NCBI GenBank assembly: GCA_026999335.1 | Contig: JALTPW010000176.1 | Span: forward strand, 1 to 34,686 | Direction of reading: 5' to 3' | Length of the DNA stretch: 34,686 nucleotides | DNA from: Chromatiales bacterium | GTDB lineage: Bacteria; Pseudomonadota; Gammaproteobacteria; SZUA-152 | Part shown: in pieces, positions 1 to 8,444 of the stretch | Layout of the letters: each line of letters begins with the position of its first letter | Position numbering within the stretch: position 1 is the first letter of the stretch | Made by a program: the position numbers and the translations under genes | Notes under the pieces: model-generated | Seen by the model: the letters and a program-made list of their open reading frames with translations, nothing else | Databases searched by the model: none | Told to the model about the DNA's origin: nothing

Positions 1-23
1 TCAATAACTTGCAAGACAAAAAT

Positions 24-163
24 CTGCTACAGATTGCCCCAGAAATGTGTAGCAGAGCCAAAAATGTGTAGCGGAGCCTCCCAATTAGAAAGCAGATTTT
101 GTATAAAAATCAAGAACTTATTTGAACTTTTACTAATTGTAAACAGGCAAAAATGTGTAGCGG
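24..163. repeat. Left iteron cluster (TGTAGCRG repeats)
   Basis: Four copies of an 8-bp word occur in both orientations: CTGCTACA at 24-31, TGTAGCAG at 48-55, and TGTAGCGG at 67-74 and 156-163. The last three sit inside a longer AATGTGTAGC context. The same word recurs at 34508-34615. Positions 1-282 contain no gene and lie between the divergent late and early arms if the genome is circular. Iterons near a helicase-type replication gene suggest initiator binding, but they could equally be transcription-factor sites. The repeats are seen directly; the role is inferred. Confidence 0.7.
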
Positions 164-173
164 CATAAAATTG

Positions 174-202
174 TGTACATAGGTTGCTCAACGTGCTACA
201 AT
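174..202 (+). promoter_or_regulatory. Putative rightward late promoter, extended -10 type
   Basis: A -10 hexamer TACAAT at 197-202 is preceded by TGC (194-196), the extended -10 motif. A weaker -35-like TGTACA lies at 174-179, 17 bp upstream. It faces the small terminase gene at 283, leaving a leader of about 75 nt. The -10 overlaps a GTGCTACA word related to the iterons (193-200), so iteron-binding protein and RNA polymerase could compete. This is the only convincing sigma70-like site found upstream of the rightward operon, but it was called by eye. Confidence 0.45.
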
Positions 203-224
203 ACCCGTGTATTGGTGTATTTTT

Positions 225-234
225 CACAATTGTG
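225..234. promoter_or_regulatory. Palindrome downstream of the late promoter
   Basis: CACAATTGTG is a perfect 10-bp palindrome about 20 bp downstream of the putative late promoter and 48 bp before the small terminase start. The position suits an operator acting as a roadblock or repressor site. A perfect 10-mer can arise by chance, and no second copy was noticed. Confidence 0.3.
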
Positions 235-282
235 TGGGTCGGCCTGGCCATAACGCACAACGGCATTGAATGGAGGATAATC

Positions 283-672
283 ATGCCCGCTCCAGTAGGT
301 CGCGGAACAGGTGCTGGTCGCCGCAAAGGTTCAAAGTCGAAGACGCTTGATGAGAAAGTGCGCGAGGCGGCGAAGGCAACTGGCAAACTCCCTCACGAGA
401 TCCTGCTCGACGCTGCTCGTGGTGAGTGCTTCAAGGTCCGCCGCCTTGTCATTACGTACCATCGTTCTGGGCCAAAACGAGGCTATGAAAAGAGTCGCGA
501 GTGGGTGCTTGAGGACCATTATCCGAGCTACAGTGAGCGTATTGAGGCAGCCAAAGCAGCCGCGCCATATTATGCCCCGCGCCTCGCTGCGCAGACCATC
601 GACACCGGCGATAAGACGGTAGAGTCGTTGTCTGCAGTGCTGAAAGAGTTGGGCAGGCAGCTCCCTGGGTGA
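283..672 (+). CDS. Terminase small subunit (putative)
   Basis: This 129-residue protein is encoded directly before the large terminase. It would recognise the packaging start site and regulate the large subunit. The N-terminus is Gly/Arg/Lys-rich (about residues 4-18), followed by a predicted helical segment and a Pro/Tyr-containing middle (PSYSERIEAAKAAAPYYAPR), a pattern common in small terminases of P22-like podoviruses. The ATG at 283 was chosen over an in-frame upstream ATG at 184 because GGAGG at 272-276 precedes it at good spacing and the extra 33 residues look non-protein-like. The stop overlaps the large-subunit start. The assignment rests on position and composition more than on a signature motif. 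Confidence 0.7.
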   Translation: MPAPVGRGTGAGRRKGSKSKTLDEKVREAAKATGKLPHEILLDAARGECFKVRRLVITYHRSGPKRGYEKSREWVLEDHYPSYSERIEAAKAAAPYYAPRLAAQTIDTGDKTVESLSAVLKELGRQLPG

Positions 673-2042
673 ATACTGTGGCTGCGCAACTTGATCAACC
701 TCAACTAAGTCCGGCGCAACTGCGCTGCGCCCGTCGGTGGTACCCACTCAAGGACCACCCGGAGCAGTTGCGGTTGATCACTAGCCAAACGAGGTTTAAG
801 GTCGTGCCGGCTGGGCGTCGATCTGGTAAGACTGAGCGGTTTAAGCGCTACATTGTTAAGCGCGCGTTGGTTGAGCCTGGCCGGCCATTTTTCATCGCGG
901 CGCCTACCAGGAACCAGGTGAAGAAGATCTATTGGGAGGACATTAAGCTCTTGACGTTTGCGCCGTTGTTGCCTCGTGACTGCGTGTCTGAATCTGAGCT
1001 GTCCATTCGCCTGCCGAATCAATCGTCAATTACGTTGATCGGCCTAGATCAGCCGCAGCGCATCGAGGGTACATTTTGGGCTGGCGGCGGCGTCGATGAG
1101 ATCGCCGACATTAAGCCATCAGCATGGGCCGAGCACATCTCACCGGCCCTCGATACGTACAACCCACTTGATCCAGATTACCGCCCGTGGTGTTGGCTGC
1201 TCGGCGTACCTGACGGATTGAATCACTACTACGAGCTGGCTGAATACGCAAGGACGCAGAATGATCCAGAGTGGGGCGTCTTTACATGGCACTCAGCTGA
1301 CATTTTGCCGCCCGATGTTATCGAGGCAGCACGTCGTCGCATGTCACCACGCCAGTTCCGTCAGGAATATGAGGCGTCGTTCGAGACGGCCTCCGGAAAA
1401 GTCTACGAGGACTACGGACAAGATAACTACACTGACGCGGTGATTGCACCGCATGAACAGCTACTCTGGATGCATGACTTCAACTATACGCCGATGTCCT
1501 CAGCCATTGGTGTTGTGCGCAATAATGATCAGCTATTTCTGCTCGATGAGATTGTACTGAGCTCCGCTGTAGCGCGCCAAACTGCCATTGAGTTTTGCGA
1601 CCGGTACAAGAATCATCAAAACAAGCACGTGATCCTATTCGGCGACCCGGCTGGCCGCGCCGGTGAGAAGCATGGACACGCGTCTGATTACACAGAGATT
1701 GAAACTGTGTTGCGTGCTAACGGTTGGCAAGTGACCAGGAAGGTAAAGCCGGCAGCTCCCGCCATCCGAGATCGGCAAAATGCCGTACGCGGTAAGATTA
1801 AGAACGCGGCCGGTGAGGTGTCGTTATTTGTCAATCCAACAACTGCGCCATATTGCCATAAGGGGTTGGCAACCGTACAAACAAAGCAAGGCAGCACGTT
1901 CCTTGAGGAGGATAGCGAGTACCAACACATCACGACGGCCATTGGGTATTGTTGTGATGTGCTGTGGCCCGCCATTCGACGTAATGATGTTGTTGAGCAG
2001 GTTGACGTAACTCCGTCAGTCAACTTTTGGAGATCTGTCTGA
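669..2042 (+). CDS. Terminase large subunit, ATPase-nuclease
   Basis: This 457-residue DNA-packaging motor combines an ATPase that drives translocation into the prohead with a nuclease that cuts the concatemer. The Walker A-like motif is AGRRSGKTE (about residues 48-57) and the Walker B-like segment is GGGVDEIADI. The C-terminal RNase H-like nuclease starts at MHDFNYTP, with further acidic residues at FGDPAG and near the C-terminus. The length is typical of the family. The start is GTG at 669, overlapping the small-subunit stop; an alternative in-frame GTG lies at 678, and neither has a strong Shine-Dalgarno, which suggests translational coupling. The portal gene follows with no gap. Confidence 0.93.
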   Translation: MNTVAAQLDQPQLSPAQLRCARRWYPLKDHPEQLRLITSQTRFKVVPAGRRSGKTERFKRYIVKRALVEPGRPFFIAAPTRNQVKKIYWEDIKLLTFAPLLPRDCVSESELSIRLPNQSSITLIGLDQPQRIEGTFWAGGGVDEIADIKPSAWAEHISPALDTYNPLDPDYRPWCWLLGVPDGLNHYYELAEYARTQNDPEWGVFTWHSADILPPDVIEAARRRMSPRQFRQEYEASFETASGKVYEDYGQDNYTDAVIAPHEQLLWMHDFNYTPMSSAIGVVRNNDQLFLLDEIVLSSAVARQTAIEFCDRYKNHQNKHVILFGDPAGRAGEKHGHASDYTEIETVLRANGWQVTRKVKPAAPAIRDRQNAVRGKIKNAAGEVSLFVNPTTAPYCHKGLATVQTKQGSTFLEEDSEYQHITTAIGYCCDVLWPAIRRNDVVEQVDVTPSVNFWRSV

Positions 2043-4097
2043 ATGGCCCGCAAAACGAAAGAAAAAATTCTGGCTGACGTGCATAGTCGCGCGATCAAAG
2101 AATTCGATCAAATTCACCAAACGCTTCAAACAGAACGGCTCCAATGCTTGCAGGATCGCCGGTTTTATTCTATCCCTGGCGCTCAGTGGGAAGGTAAACT
2201 CAGTGAGCAGTTTGAAAATAAGCCGCAATTTGAAGTTAATAAGGTTCATCTCGCAGTTATTCGCATCATCAACGAGTACCGCAACAATCGCATTACAGTT
2301 GACTTCGTGAGCAAAGAGGGGCTTGAAGACGATAAGTTAGCGGATTTGTGCGACGGTCTTTACCGTGCTGATGAAAATTCGTCAGTCGCAGAAGAGGCTT
2401 ATGACAACGCCTTTGAAGAAGCGGTTGCCGGCGGGGTTGGCGCGTGGCGGCTGCGCGCTGAGTACGAGGATGAAGAAGACCCTGAGAATGATCGTCAACG
2501 CATCCGCATTGAGCCGATATTCGACGCTGACAGCTCGGTATTCTTCGATCTCGCTGCGAAGCGACAGGATAAAGCCGACGCGAAATATTGTTTCGTAATT
2601 ACTAGTATGCCCCGTGCGGATTACGAGGAAGAATGGGGTGATAGCCCGTCGTCTTGGCCGAAGTCGATCGACCAGACATTGTTTGACTGGCACACGCCGG
2701 ACGTGGTTTACGTTGCTGAGTACTATCGTGTTGAGGAAGTTAAACAACGTATTCATGTTTGGCAACGACTAGATGGCGAGGAAGTACGGCTGACTGACGA
2801 AGAGCTTGAGGAGCAGTTGGAGGAGCTCGTTGCTACTGGCGCGACGGAGCTGCGCATTAAGCGCACTACGCGGAAACGTGTGCGGAAATATATCCTGTCT
2901 GGCGGCCGTGTATTGGAGGATTGTGGGTACATCGCTGGTGACTGTATCCCAATTGTACCAGTATACGGTAAGCGGTGGGTTGTTGACAACATTGAGCGCT
3001 GCATGGGCCATGTCCGTCTAGTCAAAGATGCGCAGCGGTTGAAAAACATGCAGCTTAGTAAGTTGGGTGAGCTCAGCGCGCTCAGCCAGGTCGAAAAGCC
3101 GATCTTTACGCCTGACCAGATTGCCGGCCATCAACAGCTCTGGGCTGACGACAACGTGAAGAATTATCCGTACCTGCTCATTAACAAAACCACCGATCTA
3201 AACGGTAATGAGGTTGCTGCTGGCCCGGTCGGGTACACAAAACCACCGCAGATCCCACCTGCCATGGCTGCATTGCTCCAGGTGACTGAGAGCGACATGC
3301 AAGATTTGTTGGGCAATCAGCAAGCCGGGGAGCAGCTTGTCAACAATGTCGCGCAGGGAACCGTTGAGCTGATCCAGCAACGGCTCGATATGCAAACATA
3401 CATCTACATGAGCAACATGGCTAAGGCGATGCGGCGCAGTGGCGAGATTTGGTTGAGTATGGCTAGGGACGTCTACGTCGAGGAAGGCCGGAAGGTTAAG
3501 TTGCTTGGCCTAAACGGTGAGCAGGATCAAGCTGTGTTGCGCCGGCCCATTATTGGCGATGATGGCGAAGTTGAGTTTGAAAATGATTTATCCGAAGCCA
3601 AGTTTGATGTGGTCGTTGAGGTCGGGCCGGCCAGCTCAACGAAGAGAGCGGCAACTGTCCGTGCACTAACTAACATGGCGGCCGTGACCGACGACCCTGA
3701 GACCAAGCAGGTAATCAGTGCAATGATTCTGATGAACATGGAAGGTGAGGGCATCAGTGATGTCCGCGATTACTTCCGCCGCAAGCTGATTAAAATGGGC
3801 GTTGTTAAGCCAACTGACCAAGAGGCAATGCAACTGATGCAGGAGTTGGCCAATGCGCCGCCGTCGCCGCAGGATGAGTATCTCAGGGCCGCTGCCGCCG
3901 CTGAGCAAGCGCGTGGTGCGAAGGCGCAGGCCGATACGATATTGGCGCAGGCGAAAGCAGACAAGACCCGTGCTGAAACTGCGGAAACACTGGCCGACAT
4001 CGATGCTAAGGCACAAGACCAGGCGCTTGAGGTCATTGAGAAGTTCGGGCCGCGTGTTGTTCCACCAGATGTTCCTGGTTCACCAATTATTGAGTAA
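2043..4097 (+). CDS. Portal protein, P22 gp1-like
   Basis: This 684-residue protein would form the dodecameric ring at the packaging vertex through which DNA enters and leaves. Its size and opening (helical start, then QWEGKL, PQFEVNKV and an INEYRNNRITVDF segment) match the P22-type portal family rather than the shorter HK97 or T7 portals. The middle is rich in Glu/Asp. The C-terminal part (about residues 610-670) is a long Ala/Lys/Glu helix rich in heptad-like repeats, consistent with the barrel helix of P22-type portals. The start codon abuts the terminase stop, indicating coupled translation. Confidence 0.92.
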   Translation: MARKTKEKILADVHSRAIKEFDQIHQTLQTERLQCLQDRRFYSIPGAQWEGKLSEQFENKPQFEVNKVHLAVIRIINEYRNNRITVDFVSKEGLEDDKLADLCDGLYRADENSSVAEEAYDNAFEEAVAGGVGAWRLRAEYEDEEDPENDRQRIRIEPIFDADSSVFFDLAAKRQDKADAKYCFVITSMPRADYEEEWGDSPSSWPKSIDQTLFDWHTPDVVYVAEYYRVEEVKQRIHVWQRLDGEEVRLTDEELEEQLEELVATGATELRIKRTTRKRVRKYILSGGRVLEDCGYIAGDCIPIVPVYGKRWVVDNIERCMGHVRLVKDAQRLKNMQLSKLGELSALSQVEKPIFTPDQIAGHQQLWADDNVKNYPYLLINKTTDLNGNEVAAGPVGYTKPPQIPPAMAALLQVTESDMQDLLGNQQAGEQLVNNVAQGTVELIQQRLDMQTYIYMSNMAKAMRRSGEIWLSMARDVYVEEGRKVKLLGLNGEQDQAVLRRPIIGDDGEVEFENDLSEAKFDVVVEVGPASSTKRAATVRALTNMAAVTDDPETKQVISAMILMNMEGEGISDVRDYFRRKLIKMGVVKPTDQEAMQLMQELANAPPSPQDEYLRAAAAAEQARGAKAQADTILAQAKADKTRAETAETLADIDAKAQDQALEVIEKFGPRVVPPDVPGSPIIE

Positions 4098-4100
4098 GTT

Positions 4101-5969
4101 ATGGCTGGGCAAAGATCGATTTCACCAGTTGAGCGCGCTGTCTATGAGCAGTTCGGGCTAGAGCCTGGGCTCGACCGCGCCGCCATTTTACCTTTTGCTG
4201 GACGTCGCAATGAGGGTAACTTAGAGTGGGCCGCCCCGCAATTTGTCTACGACTTGGCTAAGGCGTTTGTCGCCCCCGGTGTTGCGTTGCGTGGAGAGCA
4301 GGTTTCGCCCGAGGATGCGTTGAACGTTGGACTGAACGTTGTAGGTGGTGGGCTTGGTGCCTCTGCCGTTGCAGGGCCGAGCGGCAGGTCAGTTATCGGC
4401 ATGGCTGTTAAAGCAAAAGGAGGAAACTGGATCGAGAGCAGCATCGACCGATTTTTAGAGGGCGCGAAAAAGCCTGCTGAGTCTATTGGGACACTCGCTA
4501 ATGTTGATGCACTTCCAGAAAACACTTGGGTAACACTTGGAGACCAAGGTGTAACTAAGTATGTTAAACGCGTTGGCGACAAAGCATATACGTACAACGA
4601 ACCTGCGTATGCTGTAAATAATTGGGTCGACACCAAGCTAAGGAAATACGTTAAAAATGAGATGGCCGCACCTGACGACCCGGTGAGAAAGTTGGCTGAT
4701 GAGGAAGGCGTTTTACACTTTGAGCCTAACGTAGTCGGGTACGTGCCTGTTGATTGGGACGCGCCAACAAAACTAATTGGCACACTTCCAAGTGGACGCC
4801 GCGAACAATTTGCTGAAACTGATCTTGGACGCGTTTGGGAAGAGATTACTGATGCTAGTGTTTCTGGGCGGCGCGCTAGAGATTACACTATCGATGATCC
4901 AGCAGTCGACGCGGTCACTAAACGCGATCCGGAAACGCCAATTTTTGAAATTCCTGCATCTTCTGCCGCTGCAATGACACGGCGGTTGGGTCTTAGCCAC
5001 CTTACAGATGAGCTGTATAACGCAGTCGACCCGAACAGCGATTTGCCTGAGAGGTTAAAATTAACTCCCAAAAAGTTGCAAAAGATGTCAGTGCCACAGG
5101 CTGTCAAACATGTCGCAAAAATTAACAAGTGGCGAGAAGAGAGCAAATCAGCCGCGAACCTTGCCATTGCGAATAATGAAGCCACGTTCCCATTGATCGA
5201 ATATGATAATGGTACTAAGTGGGTAGAACTAAGAATGCCGACTGAGGAGGATGGTCCAGTAAAGTACACGGTTAATGATCTTGAGTACGATGGTGTTTCC
5301 AGCTCTCAAATTCATGCCATCGAAGACTACAAAGCGTGGACTGGTGGCGAAACACCTGAGGAGAACGGCTACACTGTTATTCCAGTCGGGGAGCGAGCCC
5401 TTGAAGAAGCACTTCGATATGAAGGTGATCAGATGGGCCACTGCGTCGGTGGATATTGTGATGAGGTTTTATCAGGCAGTTCTCGGATTTTTTCGTTGCG
5501 CGATAAAAAAGGTGAGCCGCACGTTACGATTGAAGTTGTCAATGAAAGTAGCCCATTTTCTGGAATTGGTCGCGTAAGTGATCTAGTCGAAACTATATTT
5601 GATACCGCAGACCCTGACGATGTTATGGTATTTGCTAAAGAGTTCGCCTCTGAATTAGGGGTGCCTCCCAGTGAAGTGACACTAGATTTTCTTGTTGATG
5701 CCATTTACGAAAGTCTTCGTAGTGAGCATGGCAAATATATTAACCCTGCAATGTCCACTGAAATTGGGCTAGATATTCTGAAGCAAATTAGCCCAAAAGC
5801 ATATAATGAAATTGCAAATCGTGGGCCAACATTTACTATTGAGCAAATCAAAGGACGCGCAAACAAAACACCGGCTAAAAAATACGTCCCAGCAATCAAA
5901 GACTTCATTAAAAAGATGGGTATTCCGCCCGAACGGATTTATGAGCCCGGCCCTTGGTCGGAGGATTAA
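4101..5969 (+). CDS. PcfJ-like domain protein, candidate ejected effector
   Basis: This 622-residue protein sits between portal and scaffold. Residues about 1-120 are Gly/Ala-rich (APQFVYDLAKAFVAPG, then a Gly-rich stretch and KAKGGNWIES), similar in style to N-termini of phage polyvalent or internal virion proteins. Residues about 440-485 carry a PcfJ-like signature: HCVGGY with His447, then FSLRDKKGEPHVTIEV. PcfJ is known from conjugative plasmids; its activity is not established. From about 4400 onward the base composition is visibly more AT-rich than the flanking head genes, suggesting an acquired C-terminal module. Being in the head operon suggests it is packaged and injected, which is inference. 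It starts 3 nt after the portal stop. Confidence 0.6.
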   Translation: MAGQRSISPVERAVYEQFGLEPGLDRAAILPFAGRRNEGNLEWAAPQFVYDLAKAFVAPGVALRGEQVSPEDALNVGLNVVGGGLGASAVAGPSGRSVIGMAVKAKGGNWIESSIDRFLEGAKKPAESIGTLANVDALPENTWVTLGDQGVTKYVKRVGDKAYTYNEPAYAVNNWVDTKLRKYVKNEMAAPDDPVRKLADEEGVLHFEPNVVGYVPVDWDAPTKLIGTLPSGRREQFAETDLGRVWEEITDASVSGRRARDYTIDDPAVDAVTKRDPETPIFEIPASSAAAMTRRLGLSHLTDELYNAVDPNSDLPERLKLTPKKLQKMSVPQAVKHVAKINKWREESKSAANLAIANNEATFPLIEYDNGTKWVELRMPTEEDGPVKYTVNDLEYDGVSSSQIHAIEDYKAWTGGETPEENGYTVIPVGERALEEALRYEGDQMGHCVGGYCDEVLSGSSRIFSLRDKKGEPHVTIEVVNESSPFSGIGRVSDLVETIFDTADPDDVMVFAKEFASELGVPPSEVTLDFLVDAIYESLRSEHGKYINPAMSTEIGLDILKQISPKAYNEIANRGPTFTIEQIKGRANKTPAKKYVPAIKDFIKKMGIPPERIYEPGPWSED

Positions 5970-6023
5970 TTGGCAACCCGCCCAGCCAATGAATGGGTGA
6001 GTATCAATCAATAGGAGGTAATA

Positions 6024-6971
6024 ATGGCAGACAATGAGGAGTTGGAAAACCAACACGGTGGCTCAGCTGAATTGGCGGATGAAAATGTTGAAGACGCGCA
6101 ACAGCCTGGAGATAGTGTTGACGCGACCCAGGACGGCGCGCAAGACGACGACGACGACGACGACGACGACGACAACGAATCTGCTAACAGCGATGAGCAT
6201 GATGAGCCCAACGCAGACGATGATGACGACTCTGGTGAATTGGTTGTGTCGATCGGTGATGACGACGAAGAGGCCGGAAGCCGTGAGCAGGCCCCGGCAT
6301 GGGTGCGCGAGTTGCGTAAGTCGTACCGTGAGGCACAGCGTCAGAATCGTGAGTTGCGTAAGAAGTTGGAGGAGCTCGAGAAGCCGACGTCGCAAGTAAT
6401 CGATCCGGGCCCGAAGCCGAAGCTGGACGACTTTGACTTTGATACGGATCGTTACGAGGAGGCGCTTGCTACGTGGCATGAGCGTAAACTGCAGGCCGAG
6501 GCCATCCGAGCTCAGCACGAGGCTGAGCAGCGGAAAATCGCCGAAGCTTGGCAGCAACGGCTCAATGCTTACGCCGAGGCCCGCGAAAATCTCAAGGTTA
6601 AGGATTTTGAGGACGCGGAAGCCGTTGCCACCGAGTTCCTCGATGAGACGCAGCAAGGCATCATCGTTCAAGGGGCTGACAACGCTGCGTTGGTGATCTA
6701 CGCTCTTGGGAAAAACCCTGCGAAGGCGCAGGAGCTGTCCGCCATTAAGGACCCCGTGAAGTTCGCATTTACGGTGGCAAAACTCGAAAAGGAGCTGCGC
6801 GTGAAAAATCGCAAGTCCCCGCCACCGCCTGAAAAGCGGGTGGACGGCACCGGTCCAAAGTCTGGTTCCGTCGACTCAACACTTGATCGACTGCGTGCTG
6901 AAGCCGCGAAGACCGGTGATTATAGCAAAGTGATTGCGTATCGCCGGCAACTGCGTCAGAAGCGCGCTTGA
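6024..6971 (+). CDS. Capsid scaffolding protein
   Basis: This 315-residue protein precedes the coat gene, the usual place for a scaffold that templates prohead assembly and then leaves. The first ~85 residues are extremely acidic and probably disordered, with a run of ten Asp. A charged coiled-coil region follows (about 95-125 and 150-200, rich in Arg, Glu and Gln). The C-terminus is basic (YRRQLRQKRA), and in P22 a basic C-terminal helix-turn-helix of scaffold binds coat. GGAGG at 6013-6017 supports the ATG. No sequence signature was recognised, so the call rests on position, composition and coiled coil. Confidence 0.82.
   Translation: MADNEELENQHGGSAELADENVEDAQQPGDSVDATQDGAQDDDDDDDDDDNESANSDEHDEPNADDDDDSGELVVSIGDDDEEAGSREQAPAWVRELRKSYREAQRQNRELRKKLEELEKPTSQVIDPGPKPKLDDFDFDTDRYEEALATWHERKLQAEAIRAQHEAEQRKIAEAWQQRLNAYAEARENLKVKDFEDAEAVATEFLDETQQGIIVQGADNAALVIYALGKNPAKAQELSAIKDPVKFAFTVAKLEKELRVKNRKSPPPPEKRVDGTGPKSGSVDSTLDRLRAEAAKTGDYSKVIAYRRQLRQKRA
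6144..6173 (+). repeat. (GAC)10 trinucleotide repeat in the scaffold gene
   Basis: Ten uninterrupted GAC triplets encode ten consecutive Asp in the scaffold N-terminus. The codon is not varied, unlike the flanking acidic stretch, which mixes GAT and GAC. A pure repeat points to slippage-driven expansion. Length changes in units of three would keep the frame and alter only the acidic linker. Confidence 0.9.
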
Positions 6972-6989
6972 TAGATAGGAGCATTTAAC

Positions 6990-8240
6990 ATGGCAAATAG
7001 CTTTGCAAAGAAGATCGACATTTTTTTTGAGGAAGTCGTCGCCGGGTTCGAGGCGACCAACGTGTCAGCCAAGAACGTGTCGCAGTACAAGCCCAACGTC
7101 GGCGCGCTGGCCGAAGGTGGCCAGACATTTTACCGCCCCATGCCGCTGCTCACCGAGGTTGTTGATGGTCGTGACGTCAGCGCTGCGTACAACGACCTGA
7201 CTGAGTTGACGGTGCCGTCGACGCTGGCCGAGTCGCACATTCGCAACGTGCCGGTGCAGCTGACCGGTGTCGATCTCAACAACCCGCACATTATGGCCAA
7301 CATCGTTAAGGCCACCAACATCATGCTGAGTAACAAGCTGGATACGTTGGTCGCTGACGCCGTGGCCACGTACGGCACTCTGGCCGTCATCAACAGTGGC
7401 AACATCGACACGTATGATGAGGCCGCTGAGGCCGACGCCTTGATGTTGGAGCAGCAAGCCACCAAGGGTCAACGGATCATGTACCTCAACCCGCGGATGG
7501 CTAAGAACCTCGCCGGTAATCTGGCCGGCCGCCAAACGATGGACGGCGCCCCGATGGACGCGTACACCCGATCCATGCTGCCGCCCATTGCTGGGTTCGA
7601 CACGTTCCGGGTCGATTACGGCAAGAGCATCGCGGGGTCCGCGGGCGCCGGTTACCTTGTCAACGGGGCCAACCAGAACACCACCCCGGTTTCCAATGAC
7701 GCGAACGGCCTACCGGTCGATAACCGGACGCAAACTCTGACCGTCGACACTGGTACCGGCGCACAGGTTGGCGATGTATTTACCATCGCCGGTGTTAACG
7801 CGGTCGGCCATATCAACAAGCAGGACACCGGCCAGCTCAAGACGTTTCGCATTCTGGCCATCAACGGAGCCAACTGGACGATCGCCCCGGCCATTATCCC
7901 AGCTGACGGCGCTGCACAATCGCAAAAGGACTACGCGAACGTGACTACCACGCCGGCCGACAACGCCGCCATCACAATTCTGAACACCACGACCAAACCG
8001 GCCAGTGTGTTCTTCGAGAAGGATGCGGTGGAGATCATCCACGCGGATTTTAACACTGAGCCGTTCGAGGCCACCGGGAAGCGTGTTCGCAAGGCCACGA
8101 CCGATAGCGGCATCCAGATTGTTATGTTGTCTGACAGCAACGTTGACACTCTGAACGCCAAGTACCGGATGTTTATCTGGGCCAACGTCGAGGTGTTGAA
8201 CTACGAGCTGGCTGGGATCATGCTCGAAGGTCAGGTGTAA
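6990..8240 (+). CDS. Major capsid protein, P22 coat-like
   Basis: This 416-residue protein resembles the P22 gp5 coat family in length, position after the scaffold, and the opening pattern (MANSFAKKIDIFFEEV, then VSQYKPNVG and FYRPMPLLTEV). An extra domain-like insertion around residues 230-335 is Thr/Asn/Gly-rich and contains TQTLTVDTGTGAQVGDVFTI, comparable in position to the inserted domain of P22-like coats. Codon choice is shifted to C-ending codons (AAC, ATC, GGC, ACC) compared with neighbours, as expected for the most highly translated gene. TAGGAG lies a few bases upstream. A hairpin follows the stop at 8261-8284. Confidence 0.92.
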   Translation: MANSFAKKIDIFFEEVVAGFEATNVSAKNVSQYKPNVGALAEGGQTFYRPMPLLTEVVDGRDVSAAYNDLTELTVPSTLAESHIRNVPVQLTGVDLNNPHIMANIVKATNIMLSNKLDTLVADAVATYGTLAVINSGNIDTYDEAAEADALMLEQQATKGQRIMYLNPRMAKNLAGNLAGRQTMDGAPMDAYTRSMLPPIAGFDTFRVDYGKSIAGSAGAGYLVNGANQNTTPVSNDANGLPVDNRTQTLTVDTGTGAQVGDVFTIAGVNAVGHINKQDTGQLKTFRILAINGANWTIAPAIIPADGAAQSQKDYANVTTTPADNAAITILNTTTKPASVFFEKDAVEIIHADFNTEPFEATGKRVRKATTDSGIQIVMLSDSNVDTLNAKYRMFIWANVEVLNYELAGIMLEGQV

Positions 8241-8260
8241 CCGCCTAGGTAGCAAATGGG

Positions 8261-8284
8261 TTGGGAGGGCTCAGGTCCTCCCAA
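8261..8284 (+). terminator. Hairpin after the coat gene (no U-tract)
   Basis: TTGGGAGG (8261-8268) and CCTCCCAA (8277-8284) form a perfect 8-bp stem, extendable by a G-U pair, around an 8-nt loop. It lies 20 bp after the coat stop and 22 bp before the next gene. No T-run follows, so it is not a classical intrinsic terminator. It more likely stabilises the upstream mRNA end, is a processing site, or acts as a partial attenuator that lowers expression of the following genes. Confidence 0.45.
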
Positions 8285-8306
8285 TCACGACAATTGGAGA
8301 GTTGCG

Positions 8307-8444
8307 ATGCCGCTGAAGAAAGGCCGTGGAAAGAAGGTAATCAGTGAGAACATTAAGCGCGAGATGCGTGCTGGTAAGTCACGGAAGCAGGCCGTCGCGA
8401 TCGCAATGAGAATGGCTGAAAAACGGAAGAGGAGGAAAACCTGA
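8307..8444 (+). CDS. Small basic protein, DUF6496-like
   Basis: This 45-residue, very basic protein has the pattern MPLKKGRGKKVISENIKREM followed by GKSRKQAVAIAM and a Lys/Arg tail. I recognise this as the small DUF6496-type family found in many phages near the coat gene; its function is unknown. The ATG at 8307 was chosen over an in-frame ATG at 8256, because GGAGAG precedes 8307 and the extra 17 residues overlap the hairpin. The next gene starts in the TGATG overlap of its stop. DNA binding or a packaged minor role is possible but not shown. Confidence 0.72.
   Translation: MPLKKGRGKKVISENIKREMRAGKSRKQAVAIAMRMAEKRKRRKT

Noticed and set aside
129..143. TTTAC-N5-GTAAA at the left end as a third dyad
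   Set aside because: Half-sites face the opposite way and the spacer is 5, so it does not match the TTGTAAA-N6-TTTACAA operators.
184..282. Upstream in-frame extension of the small terminase
   Set aside because: No Shine-Dalgarno, hydrophobic non-conserved-looking residues, and it overlaps the promoter -10; the ATG at 283 has GGAGG.
6063..6671. Long antisense frame across the scaffold gene
   Set aside because: Produced by the GAC/GTC repeat and coding bias; Val-rich low-complexity shadow.
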